Counted from the first letter of the stretch, positions 45,049 to 53,818 are shown. The stretch is 64,000 nucleotides of DNA from Hyphomicrobiales bacterium (GCA_021730985.1 JAKFYI010000016.1:62001-126000), one strand, 5' to 3'. The notes: generated by a model from the letters alone, not told the origin. Made by a program: numbers and translations.

Positions 45049-45447
45049 TCAGTCGAATTTGAACGTCTGATCCGAGAAATTCAGGGTGACGTTGATGCGG
45101 CCCTCGTTGAGCGACCAGGAGTACAGCTCGTATTTCCGCGAGCCCGTGGCATGCATCGGGTCGGCATCGGCGATGGCGCGCGCGGCCGCCTCGTCCTTGG
45201 CACGGATGATGATGAGGCCGAATGCGGCCTGGGTCTCGCCCGGCCGGGTCGCGGGCCCCGCGCCATACATGATGCCGTCGCGTTCCAGCTTGATCTGATA
45301 TTCCAGGTGCGCGCGCACATGCTTGCCGAGTTCCTCGGGCGGCGCGACGGCCCGGCTCATCACCACCCAGAGCTGCTTGTGCAGCATGCGGGCGCGCAAT
45401 TCCTCAAGGCTGAGATGGGCGATGTCGCTCATGGTTTGGTCGCTCAT
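45049..45447 (-). CDS. YciI-like domain protein
   Basis: The protein of about 132 residues has an N-terminal helix (IAHLSLEELRARM) then a ferredoxin-like domain: KQLWVVMSRAVAP, HVRAHLEYQIKLERDGIMYG, AAFGLIIIRAKDEAAARAIA and DADPMHATGSRKYELYSWSL. This order, with the HLEYQ and DPMH motifs, is typical of YciI-like or YCII-related proteins, which may be small enzymes. ATG 45447 overlaps the stop of the upstream DUF3859 gene (ATGA), indicating translational coupling; a second in-frame ATG at 45432 is possible. Confidence 0.78.
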   Translation of the reverse strand: MSDQTMSDIAHLSLEELRARMLHKQLWVVMSRAVAPPEELGKHVRAHLEYQIKLERDGIMYGAGPATRPGETQAAFGLIIIRAKDEAAARAIADADPMHATGSRKYELYSWSLNEGRINVTLNFSDQTFKFD

Positions 45448-45944
45448 GGCTTGGTCACCTGGAACTGTTGCGTCACCAGCTTGCGGTCGGCGTGCCAGAC
45501 CTCCAGCGTCCACGTTCCGGGAACGAGATGCCAGTCCTGGGTGAGGCCCCAGAACACCGGAAATTTTTCACCGATCAATTGCACGTCGGAATATTCGTCG
45601 GTGTTTCTGGTTTCCTTGGTCTGCGGGTTGGTCAGCCCCGGCGGCGGATAACGCCAGACCACCTTGAGCGGCACCTTGCCGCGCCGCGGCGAGCCGACCA
45701 CAGTGAGCTCGGCTCCAATCACGGTCCCCACTGTAGCGGGGACGTCGGCACCGACCTTGAGGCTCTTGTACGCCTTGGCCTCGACCCGGTTTCCGGTCGC
45801 GACGGCTTGGTCCGGCACCGCGCCGCGCACCTCGATCTCGTAGGTGCCGGGGCGCGTCACCTCGATGCGCTCGGCCTTGATCGCCGGTGCCTGCGCGGTC
45901 AGCAGCAGCGCGCCGAGCGAGCCTGCAACAATCCACGGCTTCAT
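45444..45944 (-). CDS. DUF3859-family exported protein
   Basis: The 166-residue protein has a signal peptide (MKPWIVAGSLGALLLTAQAP) and a beta-sandwich-like body: IEVTRPGTYEIEVRG, VGTVIGAELTVVGSPRRG, VPLKVVWRYPPPGLTNP and HLVPGTWTLEVWHADRKLV. This matches DUF3859, a periplasmic family of unknown role. ATG 45944 is preceded by a GGGA sequence. It is coupled to the YciI-like gene. Divergent from the TctC gene at 46101. Confidence 0.75.
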   Translation of the reverse strand: MKPWIVAGSLGALLLTAQAPAIKAERIEVTRPGTYEIEVRGAVPDQAVATGNRVEAKAYKSLKVGADVPATVGTVIGAELTVVGSPRRGKVPLKVVWRYPPPGLTNPQTKETRNTDEYSDVQLIGEKFPVFWGLTQDWHLVPGTWTLEVWHADRKLVTQQFQVTKP

Positions 45945-46100
45945 AGGCTGGTCCCTGTCATGGCCCCACACTGCTCAAATTCGTTGCGGCAAACAATACA
46001 GGCCGCGCCACCGCGGCACACCGCCACTCTGCGCACTGCCATCTTGCGGCAAGGCGCAAAACCACTCACCCTGACGCCAAAATCACCGGGAGGACGTCCG

Positions 46101-47054
46101 ATGAACCGCACGATCGCCGCCAGCCTGACAGCTATTGCCCTCGCAATCAGCGGCGGGGCGGCCTGGGCCCAATCGAAAACCGTCAAGATCGTGGTGCCGT
46201 ACACGCCGGGCAGCGGACCCGACATCACCTCCCGGCTGATGGCCGAGCAGATCAGCAAGCTGCAAGGCGTCAGCATGGTGGTGGAAAACAGGCCGGGCGC
46301 CGGCACGGTGATCGGCACCGAGCAGGTGGCACGAGCCGCGCCTGATGGCACCACGGTCGTGCTGGTGGCGAACTCGTTCGTGATTAATCCGGCGGTCGGC
46401 CGCGGTAACTACACGGTGCAAGGCAGCTTCGAACCGGTCTGCCAGCTCGCCTCAACGCCGATGGTGCTGGTCGTGCAGGCCTCCTCGGCGATGAAGACCA
46501 TCCAGGACCTCGTCACCGAAGCGAAGGCCGGCAAGGTGGTGTTCGCCAGCGGTGGTCCCGCCTCGTCCCTTCACATCGCTATCGAGGTTCTGAAAATCGC
46601 CCAGAAGCTCGACTCGAGCTACGTGCCCTATGGCGGCACCGCGCCCGCGGTCAATGCGCTAATGGGCGGCCATGTGCAGGCCGTCTGGGCCGATTATCCG
46701 ACCGTGGTGAACCAGATCAAGGGGGGAACATTGCGCGCGCTGGCGATCACCTCGGCCGGACCGGTCGCCGATTTGCCGGGCGTGCCGACGCTCAACTCGA
46801 CCGGACTGGCCAAGCACGAGGCCGACATCTTCTACGGCGTCATGGCGCCGTCAAAGACACCGCCCGAAGCGCTGGCGCAGCTTGCATCATGGTTCGAGAC
46901 GGCGATGAAGACGCCGGAGGTGCAGCCCAAGCTGGCGCAGCAGGGTCTGTTCGCGTCGGTGAAGTGCGGCGCAGCGTTCGGCACGTTCATGAAAAATCTT
47001 ACCGATGACTACACGCGCGTCGTCAAGGAGGCGGGCATCAAGGTCGGCAATTGA
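46101..47054 (+). CDS. TctC/Bug-family substrate-binding protein
   Basis: The 317-residue protein starts MNRTIAASLTAIALAISGGA, a signal peptide cleaved near AWAQS, then TVKIVVPYTPGSGPDITSRL. The VPYGGTAPAVNALMGGHVQA block is the family's conserved ligand-loop region. GGGAGGA lies before ATG 46101; the long open frame upstream is antisense to the DUF3859 and YciI genes and not coding. Two cysteines (in PVCQL and VKCGA) are unusual for this family and might form a disulfide. No transporter partners are adjacent. Confidence 0.9.
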   Translation: MNRTIAASLTAIALAISGGAAWAQSKTVKIVVPYTPGSGPDITSRLMAEQISKLQGVSMVVENRPGAGTVIGTEQVARAAPDGTTVVLVANSFVINPAVGRGNYTVQGSFEPVCQLASTPMVLVVQASSAMKTIQDLVTEAKAGKVVFASGGPASSLHIAIEVLKIAQKLDSSYVPYGGTAPAVNALMGGHVQAVWADYPTVVNQIKGGTLRALAITSAGPVADLPGVPTLNSTGLAKHEADIFYGVMAPSKTPPEALAQLASWFETAMKTPEVQPKLAQQGLFASVKCGAAFGTFMKNLTDDYTRVVKEAGIKVGN

Positions 47055-47175
47055 TGCTGCAGCGCGGCGTAGCTGTGACGGTGGTGTGACAACTACGTCA
47101 GCGTCGCTGCTTCACACCCACGCGAGACGCTGGCAGGATTTCCTGGGAAGGGGAGAATGTCAGCGAGGCATCGCC

Positions 47176-47376
47176 ATGCAGCTTCAATCCCAAAGCGCTT
47201 TGCGACCCGGTCGGCCAACCACCGAATGCGCGCAGTGCTTCCAGCGCATCTACGCGGCGGAATGGTCCGAATACCTCGACGATCGCCACGTCCGCCACCT
47301 GTGGGCCTGCGACGCCTGCGGCTACCAGTTCGAGACGCTGGTGACGTTTCCGGCCTACCCGCGGACGGCCGCTTAG
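47176..47376 (+). CDS. Small zinc-ribbon protein, 66 residues
   Basis: The product has two CxxC pairs: ECAQCFQRIY and ACDACGYQFETL, spaced about 26 residues apart, which would bind one zinc ion. Between them EWSEYLDDRHVRHLWA is helical and charged. It has no signal peptide, so it is probably a small cytoplasmic metal-binding protein of unknown role. GAGG lies 8 bases before ATG 47176. It is convergent with the next gene, with 2 bases between stops. Confidence 0.7.
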   Translation: MQLQSQSALRPGRPTTECAQCFQRIYAAEWSEYLDDRHVRHLWACDACGYQFETLVTFPAYPRTAA

Positions 47377-47378
47377 TT

Positions 47379-47702
47379 TCAAGCCGCCGGCATACCGAGA
47401 AATCCTCGGATCGCTGCGATCGCGGCCAGCGCGCTTGGCCTGTCTCTGGCCGCCAGCGCCCATGCGCCGCCCGTGCGCAGCTTCAACATCGCGTGATCGA
47501 CCTCCGCGTGCGAGGCGGGATCCATTACGGTGTCGAGCGACACGTCGGCGATCTCGGTGAGCGGCACCGACGTCGGCTTGAGCGAGATGAACATGATCTT
47601 GCGCTGCAAGGTCGCGGTGCCCGCAGTCTTGTCCAACGTCACCGTGGTCGAACCGGATTGCAGCGCAAGGCGCTGCGGCGTGTTCTCAGTAATTTTGGCC
47701 AT
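47379..47702 (-). CDS. Hypothetical beta-rich protein, 107 residues
   Basis: The protein reads LALQSGSTTVTLDKTAGTAT, LQRKIMFISLKPTSVPLTEI, and ends AAIAAIRGFLGMPAA. The strand-turn-strand pattern and final helix resemble a PH-like domain, but I do not recognise a family. There is no signal peptide. AGGGGG lies about 6 bases before ATG 47702. The frame continues upstream to 47831 without support. Confidence 0.65.
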   Translation of the reverse strand: MAKITENTPQRLALQSGSTTVTLDKTAGTATLQRKIMFISLKPTSVPLTEIADVSLDTVMDPASHAEVDHAMLKLRTGGAWALAARDRPSALAAIAAIRGFLGMPAA

Positions 47703-47879
47703 GTCGTCCCCCTGGACGTTGCAGAACCCGGGCCATTCTAGCGTGTTTAGAAATGCAGAAAAGCGCCCGGACGCCGCACCGCCAGGTCGCCCCCTCTCGC
47801 ATTTGCGAGGGAAGCGCGAGAGAATGCGCACCGTCCGCTTTGCGGCCCTGCCTTTTCACTCAAGTTTGAGGGATACGAA

Positions 47880-48713
47880 ATGTCATACGCCATTGGCGGC
47901 GAAGCGCGGATCGATGTCGCCCTGTCGCGCCGCACTTTCCTTGCCACAGTCGCTGCGGCGGGCGCCGCCCTGCCCTTTACTGCGGACGCGCAATCGTCGT
48001 CTCCGGGGCCCGCCACGCAGTCCAGCCTCAAAGTCCTGTCCGCCGGATCGACGCTCTATGGAATGCGTGGCGCCGCGGAAACCTTCTCGCGCGACGCCGG
48101 CATCGCCGTTGCCGTCGCAACCGACCACGGCCACAACATCGAGAAATTCGCGCTCGACGGCACAGCAGACGCCGACGTCGTGGTGATACCGACCGCGATG
48201 ATGGCCAAGCTCACCGCCGCCGACCGCGCCGACAAGACGATGTTGATCGAGATTGGTGCGGTGCGCATTGGCGCAGCCGTGCACGAGAAGGCCCCTCGGC
48301 CGGATGTATCGCGGATCGACACGCTGCGCGTCGCGGTGCTCGCCGCGAAGGAGGTGCTGCTGACCAATGCGCCGACAGGCGATCACCTGGCGCAGGTGTT
48401 CGTGCGGATCGGCATCGAGAACGAGGTCAAACCGAAACTCAAGCGCTTCGACACGGCGACGCTACTGAATCGCTACATCGCCGAGCACCCGCAGATCGAC
48501 ACGCTGGGCTTCGGACCGACCACCGAGATCCTGGGCTGGCGCGGCAAGGGCGTGGTGATGGCGGGCACGCTGGCCGACGGAATTCAGATCGTGCTGCCGT
48601 ACCAAGCCGGCATGCTCAAGCGCACACAATCGCCCGATGGCGCGCGCAAGCTGCTGTCGTTCATGACAACGCCGCCATCGCAGAAATACTTCCGCGACAG
48701 CGGCGTTGAATGA
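47880..48713 (+). CDS. Exported ModA-like substrate-binding protein
   Basis: The 277-residue protein has a twin-arginine-type signal (SRRTFLATVAAAGAALPFTA) and a periplasmic binding-protein body with LKVLSAGSTLYGMRGAAETF, ADADVVVIPTAMMAKL and GVVMAGTLADGIQIVLPYQA. The layout is like molybdate-binding ModA and related solute-binding proteins often found alone in soil bacteria. No modB or modC lies near, so the ligand and transporter are unknown. GAGGGATACGAA precedes ATG 47880. Confidence 0.78.
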   Translation: MSYAIGGEARIDVALSRRTFLATVAAAGAALPFTADAQSSSPGPATQSSLKVLSAGSTLYGMRGAAETFSRDAGIAVAVATDHGHNIEKFALDGTADADVVVIPTAMMAKLTAADRADKTMLIEIGAVRIGAAVHEKAPRPDVSRIDTLRVAVLAAKEVLLTNAPTGDHLAQVFVRIGIENEVKPKLKRFDTATLLNRYIAEHPQIDTLGFGPTTEILGWRGKGVVMAGTLADGIQIVLPYQAGMLKRTQSPDGARKLLSFMTTPPSQKYFRDSGVE

Positions 48714-48719
48714 CGAGGC

Positions 48720-49076
48720 CTAGCGGAAGGAGTTGAGCTTTCGCACCACGGCGGCGCCGGACGCGCTGGCGACGCCTGCGGTTGGGATGCGGCGCGACGG
48801 CTTGCGCTCGACGATCACGGCCCGCTGCATGCCGGTGCGGGTGGTGGTGAAGGTAACGGAACTTACGACCTTGGGTTGCGGTGCCATCTTGGCCAATTCG
48901 GCGAGAACCTGCTCGCGCGGCACCCCCATCAGGGACGCAGCGAAATCGGCTTGCTGGTCCAGTTCGTCGGTGAGGTCGCGCGCCGCCGCGATCGCCTCGG
49001 CCAGGGTCGGAGGATCGTGCCGGACGCGGCGGGAGCCGTATTTGGTGTTCCAGGCGGGGGCGGTGTTGCGATTCAT
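48720..49076 (-). CDS. Hypothetical basic protein, 118 residues
   Basis: The product begins MNRNTAPAWNTKYGSRRVRH and contains a helical block with PPTLAEAIAAARDLTDEL and ADFAASLMGVPREQVLAELA, then a basic, Ser/Thr-rich tail (MQRAVIVERKPSRRIPTAGV). The helical part looks folded, the tail disordered. I cannot name the family, although similar proteins seem common in Bradyrhizobium-like genomes. The ribosome-binding site before ATG 49076 is weak. It is convergent with the ModA-like gene, with 6 bases between. Confidence 0.65.
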   Translation of the reverse strand: MNRNTAPAWNTKYGSRRVRHDPPTLAEAIAAARDLTDELDQQADFAASLMGVPREQVLAELAKMAPQPKVVSSVTFTTTRTGMQRAVIVERKPSRRIPTAGVASASGAAVVRKLNSFR

Positions 49077-49171
49077 TGGGCTAGCTCTTGAGATTCGCTT
49101 CGCGTTTCTAGGAGCCAATATGGCTCACGTAGTGCGCTGCGACAAGAAAATTGTGCAGCGCAATAAACAGT

Positions 49172-49696
49172 TCATTTTTCGACGAAATCCGAGCATTTTT
49201 GGATCGTATCGACGGCTCCCCACGGCATAATCGGTACCGACGAGGTGGAGTTCTTGGGCGAGCCTTCGATGATCCGGTCGGAATACACCATGTAGACCAG
49301 GACGTTCCGCTTGGCGTCGCAGCCCCGCACGATCTGCATCTTCTTGAATAGAAGCGAGCGGCGTTTGCGGAACATGTCCTCGCCCTGCTCGAACTTGGCC
49401 TTGAAGCGGATCGGCCCGATCTGACGGCAAGCCAGCGAGATATCCGACACCTCCTCGGCCACTCCGATCCAGCCCTTGAAGCCGCCGCGCTCCGGCACGG
49501 TGAAGTGGCAGGCCACGCCGTCGATATCCGGATCGTCCAGCCCGTAGGTGGCGAGCTTGTCGTTCGGCGACAGCCACTTGAACACGGTCGATCGTTTGAA
49601 GATGAGATCGGGGTCTTCGGCTGCGACCGCCAGTGACACAGTCAGAGTCGCTGCGAGCGCGAAAGCCGCCGCGAGCACAGATCGATGTCCGTTCAT
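49172..49696 (-). CDS. creA: CreA-family periplasmic protein
   Basis: The protein of about 174 residues has a signal peptide (cleaved near AVAAEDPD) and the CreA features: GLDDPDIDGVACHFTVPERG, then SDISLACRQIGPIRF and a third and fourth cysteine in VRGCDAKRN and IQKCSDF. CreA is a small exported protein of unknown function, widespread in proteobacteria. I chose ATG 49696 because AAAGG lies 6 bases upstream; an ATG at 49714 is also in frame. Confidence 0.88.
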   Translation of the reverse strand: MNGHRSVLAAAFALAATLTVSLAVAAEDPDLIFKRSTVFKWLSPNDKLATYGLDDPDIDGVACHFTVPERGGFKGWIGVAEEVSDISLACRQIGPIRFKAKFEQGEDMFRKRRSLLFKKMQIVRGCDAKRNVLVYMVYSDRIIEGSPKNSTSSVPIMPWGAVDTIQKCSDFVEK

Positions 49697-49861
49697 GGAA
49701 AACCTTTGGGTCATTCAACGAGGCAAACCAACGCGCCGGCGTGGCACCCGTTCCTGGCGCGTTGCATAAATCGGCCCCTCCAAGGGAACCAGATGGGCGG
49801 CCAGGACTTCATTGGCAAGGCCCGCCGCGGAACGGCCGCCGTGGCTCATTGGGGATACAAA

Positions 49862-50014
49862 ATGGCAATCAACCGCAATATCCTGTTTGTGCTGCTCGGC
49901 GCCCTGCTGGTCGGCGTTGGCGTGCTGAGCTACGCGCTCTATGAAGAGAAGAAGGAGCCGAGCGGCGTCCAAATCAATCTCGGACCCGGCGGGCTGAAGA
50001 TTCAGAACAAGTAA
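49862..50014 (+). CDS. Small single-pass membrane protein, 50 residues
   Basis: MAINRNILFVLLGALLVGVG begins a single transmembrane helix, followed by LSYALYEEKKEPSGVQINLG and GGLKIQNK, a short soluble tail. The organisation is like small membrane proteins of unknown role common in this order. GGGGA lies about 8 bases before ATG 49862. An upstream in-frame ATG at 49793 would add 23 residues. The GFA gene starts 29 bases after it and may be co-transcribed. Confidence 0.65.
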   Translation: MAINRNILFVLLGALLVGVGVLSYALYEEKKEPSGVQINLGPGGLKIQNK

Positions 50015-50043
50015 GCGCCGCGTCGCGGCCACGGGGGATTCGG

Positions 50044-50403
50044 ATGGCGGATACGAAGAGATTGTCCGGCGGCTGCCATTGCGGCGCCGTCCGCTTCGAA
50101 GCCGCAGTCGATCTGTCACAAGCGATCGTGTGCAACTGCTCAATCTGCATGAAACGCGGCGCGATGTGGTCGTTCCTGCCCGCCGCGCAAGTGACATTCC
50201 TCAAGGGTGAAAACGCCGTTCATGACTACCAGTTTGCGGCGAAGAAACTTCACCACATGTTCTGCCCGAACTGCGGTGTCGGTTCGTTTTCTCGCGGGCG
50301 TGGGCCGGACGGTCAGGAGACCATCGCCGTCAACGTGCGCTGTCTCGATGAGATCGACGTCACCGCGCTCAAGCCGATGCCGTTCGACGGCAAGAGCCTC
50401 TAG
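50044..50403 (+). CDS. GFA-family (Mss4-like fold) zinc protein
   Basis: The 119-residue protein has the full cysteine pattern of the glutathione-dependent formaldehyde-activating (GFA) family: GGCHCGAVRFEA, VCNCSICMKRG and MFCPNCGVGSFSRG. These bind zinc in a Mss4-like fold. One member adds glutathione to formaldehyde, but most members have unknown substrates. It is cytoplasmic. GGGGGA precedes ATG 50044. Confidence 0.9.
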   Translation: MADTKRLSGGCHCGAVRFEAAVDLSQAIVCNCSICMKRGAMWSFLPAAQVTFLKGENAVHDYQFAAKKLHHMFCPNCGVGSFSRGRGPDGQETIAVNVRCLDEIDVTALKPMPFDGKSL

Positions 50404-50469
50404 TTTCCACCCTCGCCCCGCGTGTGCGGCTCCGTTAGATTGCCCCTTTGCATTGAGCAGGAGGCGTCG

Positions 50470-51042
50470 ATGGCGCGGGTGACGATGATTGCGCCGGAAA
50501 CGGCGGAAGGCGAAACCAAAGAGGTCTACGACGGCGTGACCCGGCAATGGGGGCGCATCAGCAATTTCTCCAAGGTGCTGGCGCATCAGCCGGCAGCACT
50601 GGCGGGCTGGATGCTGCCAAACCAGAGCATCCGCCTGAACAATGTTAAGTCCGATCCGGACTACGTCAAAATCCAGCAACTCGTCATCATCAAGACGTCG
50701 GTGCTCAACCGCAGCGCCTATTGCATGTCGCACAACGTGCCGCTGGGCCGCAAAGTCGGCCTGAGCGCGGAGCAGATCGCTGCGGCGCAAGGCGACGGCT
50801 ACATGACTTCGCCGCATCTCGACGATCGTCAGAAAGCGGCGGTGCGCTGGGCCGAGGCGGTCACGACCATGACCGCGCGTGACGATGACGACGCATTCGC
50901 GGCGATGAAGCAGCACTTCACCGAGAAGCAGATTGTGGAGCTGACGGTGTTTTGCGGCATGTGGAACTACTCCAACCGGTTGTGCGAGGCGTTGCACGTC
51001 GATCTGGAGCAGCCGGACAAGCGCATCGAGTTTCAGAAATAG
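50470..51042 (+). CDS. Carboxymuconolactone decarboxylase/AhpD-like family protein
   Basis: The 190-residue helical protein begins MARVTMIAPETAEGETKEVY and has the redox pair region NRSAYCMSHNVPLGR with CxxH, LDDRQKAAVRWAEAV and QIVELTVFCGMWNYSNR. These are typical of AhpD-like CMD proteins, which can act as peroxidase reductants or oxidative-stress enzymes; only one cysteine of the usual CxxC is present, so an AhpD-type disulfide reaction is unlikely. AGGAGG lies 6-7 bases before ATG 50470. A 12-bp bidirectional terminator follows the stop directly. Confidence 0.85.
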   Translation: MARVTMIAPETAEGETKEVYDGVTRQWGRISNFSKVLAHQPAALAGWMLPNQSIRLNNVKSDPDYVKIQQLVIIKTSVLNRSAYCMSHNVPLGRKVGLSAEQIAAAQGDGYMTSPHLDDRQKAAVRWAEAVTTMTARDDDDAFAAMKQHFTEKQIVELTVFCGMWNYSNRLCEALHVDLEQPDKRIEFQK

Positions 51043-51072
51043 TTTCGGCGCCGGATTACACCGGCGCCGAAA
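51043..51072. terminator. Bidirectional terminator between convergent CMD and tautomerase genes
   Basis: A perfect 12-bp stem (TTTCGGCGCCGG / CCGGCGCCGAAA) with a 6-base loop starts immediately after the CMD stop. T-runs on both outer sides suit termination in both directions. Confidence 0.8.
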
Positions 51073-51093
51073 ACAATCCGAAATTTTTCGCGC

Positions 51094-51288
51094 CTAGCGC
51101 GGCGGCATCTCGCTGAACAGCACGCCGGCCTTGGCCTTGTCGGTCTTTGGGGTTTCAACGAGCGTGACGACCACGGCTTCCGCCGGAGCGCCGTAATGTT
51201 TCATCACCGCGTCGGTGATGTCCTTGCACAAACCGCGCTTCTGATCCTGCGAACGGTTGCCGACCGAATAAACGACGACTTCAGGCAT
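51094..51288 (-). CDS. 4-oxalocrotonate tautomerase-like protein
   Basis: The 64-residue protein begins MPEVVVYSVGNRSQDQKRGL, so Pro is N-terminal after Met removal, the catalytic base of the tautomerase superfamily. The continuing KDITDAVMKHYGAPAEAVVV and VTLVETPKTD fit the 4-OT fold, which forms oligomers. The enzyme interconverts keto and enol forms of an unsaturated acid; the true substrate is unclear. AGGGAGGGCG lies before the ATG. Confidence 0.88.
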   Translation of the reverse strand: MPEVVVYSVGNRSQDQKRGLCKDITDAVMKHYGAPAEAVVVTLVETPKTDKAKAGVLFSEMPPR

Positions 51289-51421
51289 TTCGCCCTCCCT
51301 TGTTGTGTCGGCCGACTATAGCCCGGCGGCACCAGGCCTTGCGAGGTGGTTGACCGAACGCCACCGAAGTGCCTGCAAGGGAACTGGGATTGATCTCGCG
51401 ATCGCGTATATTGGCGCCACC

Positions 51422-52000
51422 ATGTCCGGCAACCGCAGACAAGTGCTCGTCCAACTCACCGGCCTCACCGCGGCGGCGGCCATGGCCGCGCCCGCCCTCG
51501 CGCAGATTCAAATGAGCCGACCCACCGCCTACGCGTTCTCATTCACAGGCCTCGACGGCCAATCGATTCGCCTCGCCGAGCACGCCGGCAAGCCGATCAT
51601 GGTGGTCAATACCGCGTCGCAATGCGGCTTCACCCCGCAGTACACCGGCCTGCAGGAACTGTGGAAACGCTACCGCGAACGCGGGCTGCTGATCGTCGCC
51701 GTGCCATCAAACGACTTCGGCGGCCAGGAGCCGGGCGGCCCGGCGGAGATCATGCAGACGGCACAGCAGCAATATGGCGTCAGCTTCCCGCTCGCCGCGA
51801 AGGCCGAGGTGCGCGGTGCCGCAGTTCATCCGTTCTACCGATGGGCCGCACTGGAGCGTCCCGGCGAGACTCCGCGGTGGAACTTTCACAAGTACCTGGT
51901 CGGGCGCGACGGTCATATCGCCGCGGTGTTTTCGCAGCAGATCGAGCCGACCGATCCCCGCGTTATCGCCGCGATCGAACGCGAACTGACGCCGCGCTGA
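51422..52000 (+). CDS. Exported glutathione peroxidase family protein
   Basis: The 192-residue protein has a signal peptide (about residues 1-27, ending AAPALAQ) and the GPx fold: VVNTASQCGFTPQYTGLQ with the peroxidatic Cys and a Gln-like partner region, VPSNDFGGQEPGG, and the catalytic Trp-Asn in PRWNFHKYLVG. GPx enzymes of bacteria usually draw electrons from thioredoxin. Here export suggests protection of the periplasm from peroxides. The ATG at 51422 has only a weak ribosome-binding site; the open frame to 51305 is not supported. Confidence 0.9.
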   Translation: MSGNRRQVLVQLTGLTAAAAMAAPALAQIQMSRPTAYAFSFTGLDGQSIRLAEHAGKPIMVVNTASQCGFTPQYTGLQELWKRYRERGLLIVAVPSNDFGGQEPGGPAEIMQTAQQQYGVSFPLAAKAEVRGAAVHPFYRWAALERPGETPRWNFHKYLVGRDGHIAAVFSQQIEPTDPRVIAAIERELTPR

Positions 52001-52198
52001 CGGTCGGCGCGAGGCCGAACGCTTCTTTGCCGAGCAACGCTAACTTCGCGTTGCGAATTCGAAATTCCCCGCCGGAATCAAGGTTAACGCCGGTTCCGTA
52101 AGGCATTTTCGCGGTCATAATTGACTCGGCGGCGGATTGGCTTCATGCCTTTTCTTGGCCGTGTGGGCGGTCGTGTCTGTTCTGTCGGGGAGGTTTGT

Positions 52199-53143
52199 AT
52201 GCGTAGCGCTGTTGCGTTGCTCTTGATGCTGTCTGCGTCGGTGGCCGTGTTGGACCAAGCCTCGGCACAGCGTGCCCCCACCACCGGATCGGCGTCCGCT
52301 ACAGCGACGCCGTCTGCAGTCCCGGCTCCCGCGCCGGCACCTCTCGCGATGCCGGTCAGCCCCTTAAAATGCACCAACCCGAACGCGCTCGGCGTGAGCC
52401 GCACGGTGGAAATCGACACCGCAGGCGGTCCAGGATTCGGCGGCGAGCACTTCAAGCAGCACGACTTCCTGCGCAACAAGGAAGTGGTTCTCACCTTCGA
52501 CGACGGCCCGTGGCCGACCACGACGGCGGTGCTCAAGGCGTTGGCCGACGAATGCGTGCGCGCGACGTTCTTCCCGATCGGCAAGCACGCCACCTACTAT
52601 CCCGAAATCCTCAAGCAAATGCATGCCGAGGGCCACACCGTCGGCAGCCACACCTGGTCGCATGCGAATCTCGAGCGGTTGAAGAACGCGGCCGAACAGA
52701 AAGCCGAGATCGAAAAGGGAATCAGCGCTGTCGCGATGTCGGCCGGCGTACCGCTCGCACCGTTCTTCCGCTTTCCGGCGCTGCGTCATCCAGCCGAAAT
52801 GGTCACCTACGTCGGCGAGCGCAACCTCGCCATCTTCTCAACCGACATGGACTCGTTCGACTTCAAGATGCGCAAGCCCGAGCAGGTCGTGAACGCGGTG
52901 ATGACCAAGCTCAACAAGCACGGCAAAGGCATCGTTCTGATGCACGACTTCCAGACCGCGACGTCGCAGGCCGTCCCCGATTTGCTCGCGCAGCTCAAAG
53001 CCGGCGGCTTCAAGATCGTCCACATGAAGGCGAAGGACTCGGTCAAGACCGTCGCCGAATACGACGAGATGGTGAAGAAGGAACAGAAGCTGCCGACGGT
53101 AAGCACGCGTCCCACTTCGAGCGTGGTCCGCACCGTCGAGTAG
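52199..53143 (+). CDS. Secreted polysaccharide deacetylase (NodB-homology, CE4)
   Basis: The 314-residue protein has a signal peptide (MRSAVALLLMLSASVAVLDQ), an Ala/Pro-rich linker and a CE4 domain (about residues 95-285). The metal and catalytic motifs are present: LTFDDGPWP (Asp-Asp), SHTWSHANL (His ligands), FFRFPALR, and the late LMHDFQ His. It removes N-acetyl groups from glycans such as peptidoglycan or chitin-like polymers, in the periplasm or outside. GGGGAGG lies 5 bases before ATG 52199. An intrinsic terminator follows. Confidence 0.92.
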   Translation: MRSAVALLLMLSASVAVLDQASAQRAPTTGSASATATPSAVPAPAPAPLAMPVSPLKCTNPNALGVSRTVEIDTAGGPGFGGEHFKQHDFLRNKEVVLTFDDGPWPTTTAVLKALADECVRATFFPIGKHATYYPEILKQMHAEGHTVGSHTWSHANLERLKNAAEQKAEIEKGISAVAMSAGVPLAPFFRFPALRHPAEMVTYVGERNLAIFSTDMDSFDFKMRKPEQVVNAVMTKLNKHGKGIVLMHDFQTATSQAVPDLLAQLKAGGFKIVHMKAKDSVKTVAEYDEMVKKEQKLPTVSTRPTSSVVRTVE

Positions 53144-53168
53144 CGGCGTCTCGCGATTGACAGCAAAG

Positions 53169-53199
53169 GGCGGCGACCGGAAACGGTGGCCGCCTTTTT
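53169..53199 (+). terminator. Intrinsic terminator of the polysaccharide deacetylase gene
   Basis: An 11-bp stem with one mismatch (GGCGGCGACCG / CGGTGGCCGCC) and a GAAA tetraloop is followed by five T residues. It starts 26 bases after the stop at 53143. Confidence 0.85.
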
Positions 53200-53239
53200 C
53201 ATTCCGAAGTACGGCTCACGGATAAGACATCCTCGGATC

Positions 53240-53818
53240 ATGGCGAAACTTGCACAGCCTGGCATCGGCGGCCTCGTCGTCGAGGGCATCGCCATCGTCT
53301 CGGCGGACGGCATGATCGCCGATGCCGCGGGCGTGCAGCCGGACTCGATCAAGCTCGATGCCGATCAGCGCTTCTTCCATGACACGCTCGACGCAGCCGA
53401 CGTGCTGGTGCATGGCCGCAATTCCAGCGAAGGCGGGCCGCGCGCCGCGCAACGCCGCCGAGTCGTGATGACGCGCCGCGTACCGGCCGCCGCGCGGGAT
53501 ATCGCAAGTGAGCGAACGGTGCTGTGGAATCCGGACGGCGCACCGTTCACCAAGGCGTTGGCTCTGCTGGGGCCGCCGGGCCGGCGCATCGCGGTGATCG
53601 GCGGCACTGATGCATTCGGCCTGTTCCTGGTATCCGGTTATGACGTCTTCCATCTGAGCCGCGCAGCACACGCGGCACTGCCGGGCGGCAGGCCCCTGTT
53701 CCCCGGGGTGCCGGAGACCAGCCCCGAGGATCTGCTGGCGCGGCACGGCCTCAAGCCAGGGCCCATGCGTGTGCTGGACGCCTCGGCGGGCCTGACAATC
53801 ACCACTTGGCGCCGATAG
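53240..53818 (+). CDS. DHFR/RibD-like fold protein
   Basis: The 192-residue protein has features of the dihydrofolate-reductase-like fold: VEGIAIVSADGMIADAAGVQ, then RRVVMTRRVPAAARDI and the nucleotide-binding GRRIAVIGGTDAFGLFLVSG followed by YDVFHLSRA. This resembles RibD C-terminal reductases, but a functional active site cannot be read here. It is probably an NADPH-dependent reductase in the cytoplasm. The start at 53240 (MAKLAQPG) is chosen on the DHFR-like domain; the frame is open to 53186. Confidence 0.75.
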   Translation: MAKLAQPGIGGLVVEGIAIVSADGMIADAAGVQPDSIKLDADQRFFHDTLDAADVLVHGRNSSEGGPRAAQRRRVVMTRRVPAAARDIASERTVLWNPDGAPFTKALALLGPPGRRIAVIGGTDAFGLFLVSGYDVFHLSRAAHAALPGGRPLFPGVPETSPEDLLARHGLKPGPMRVLDASAGLTITTWRR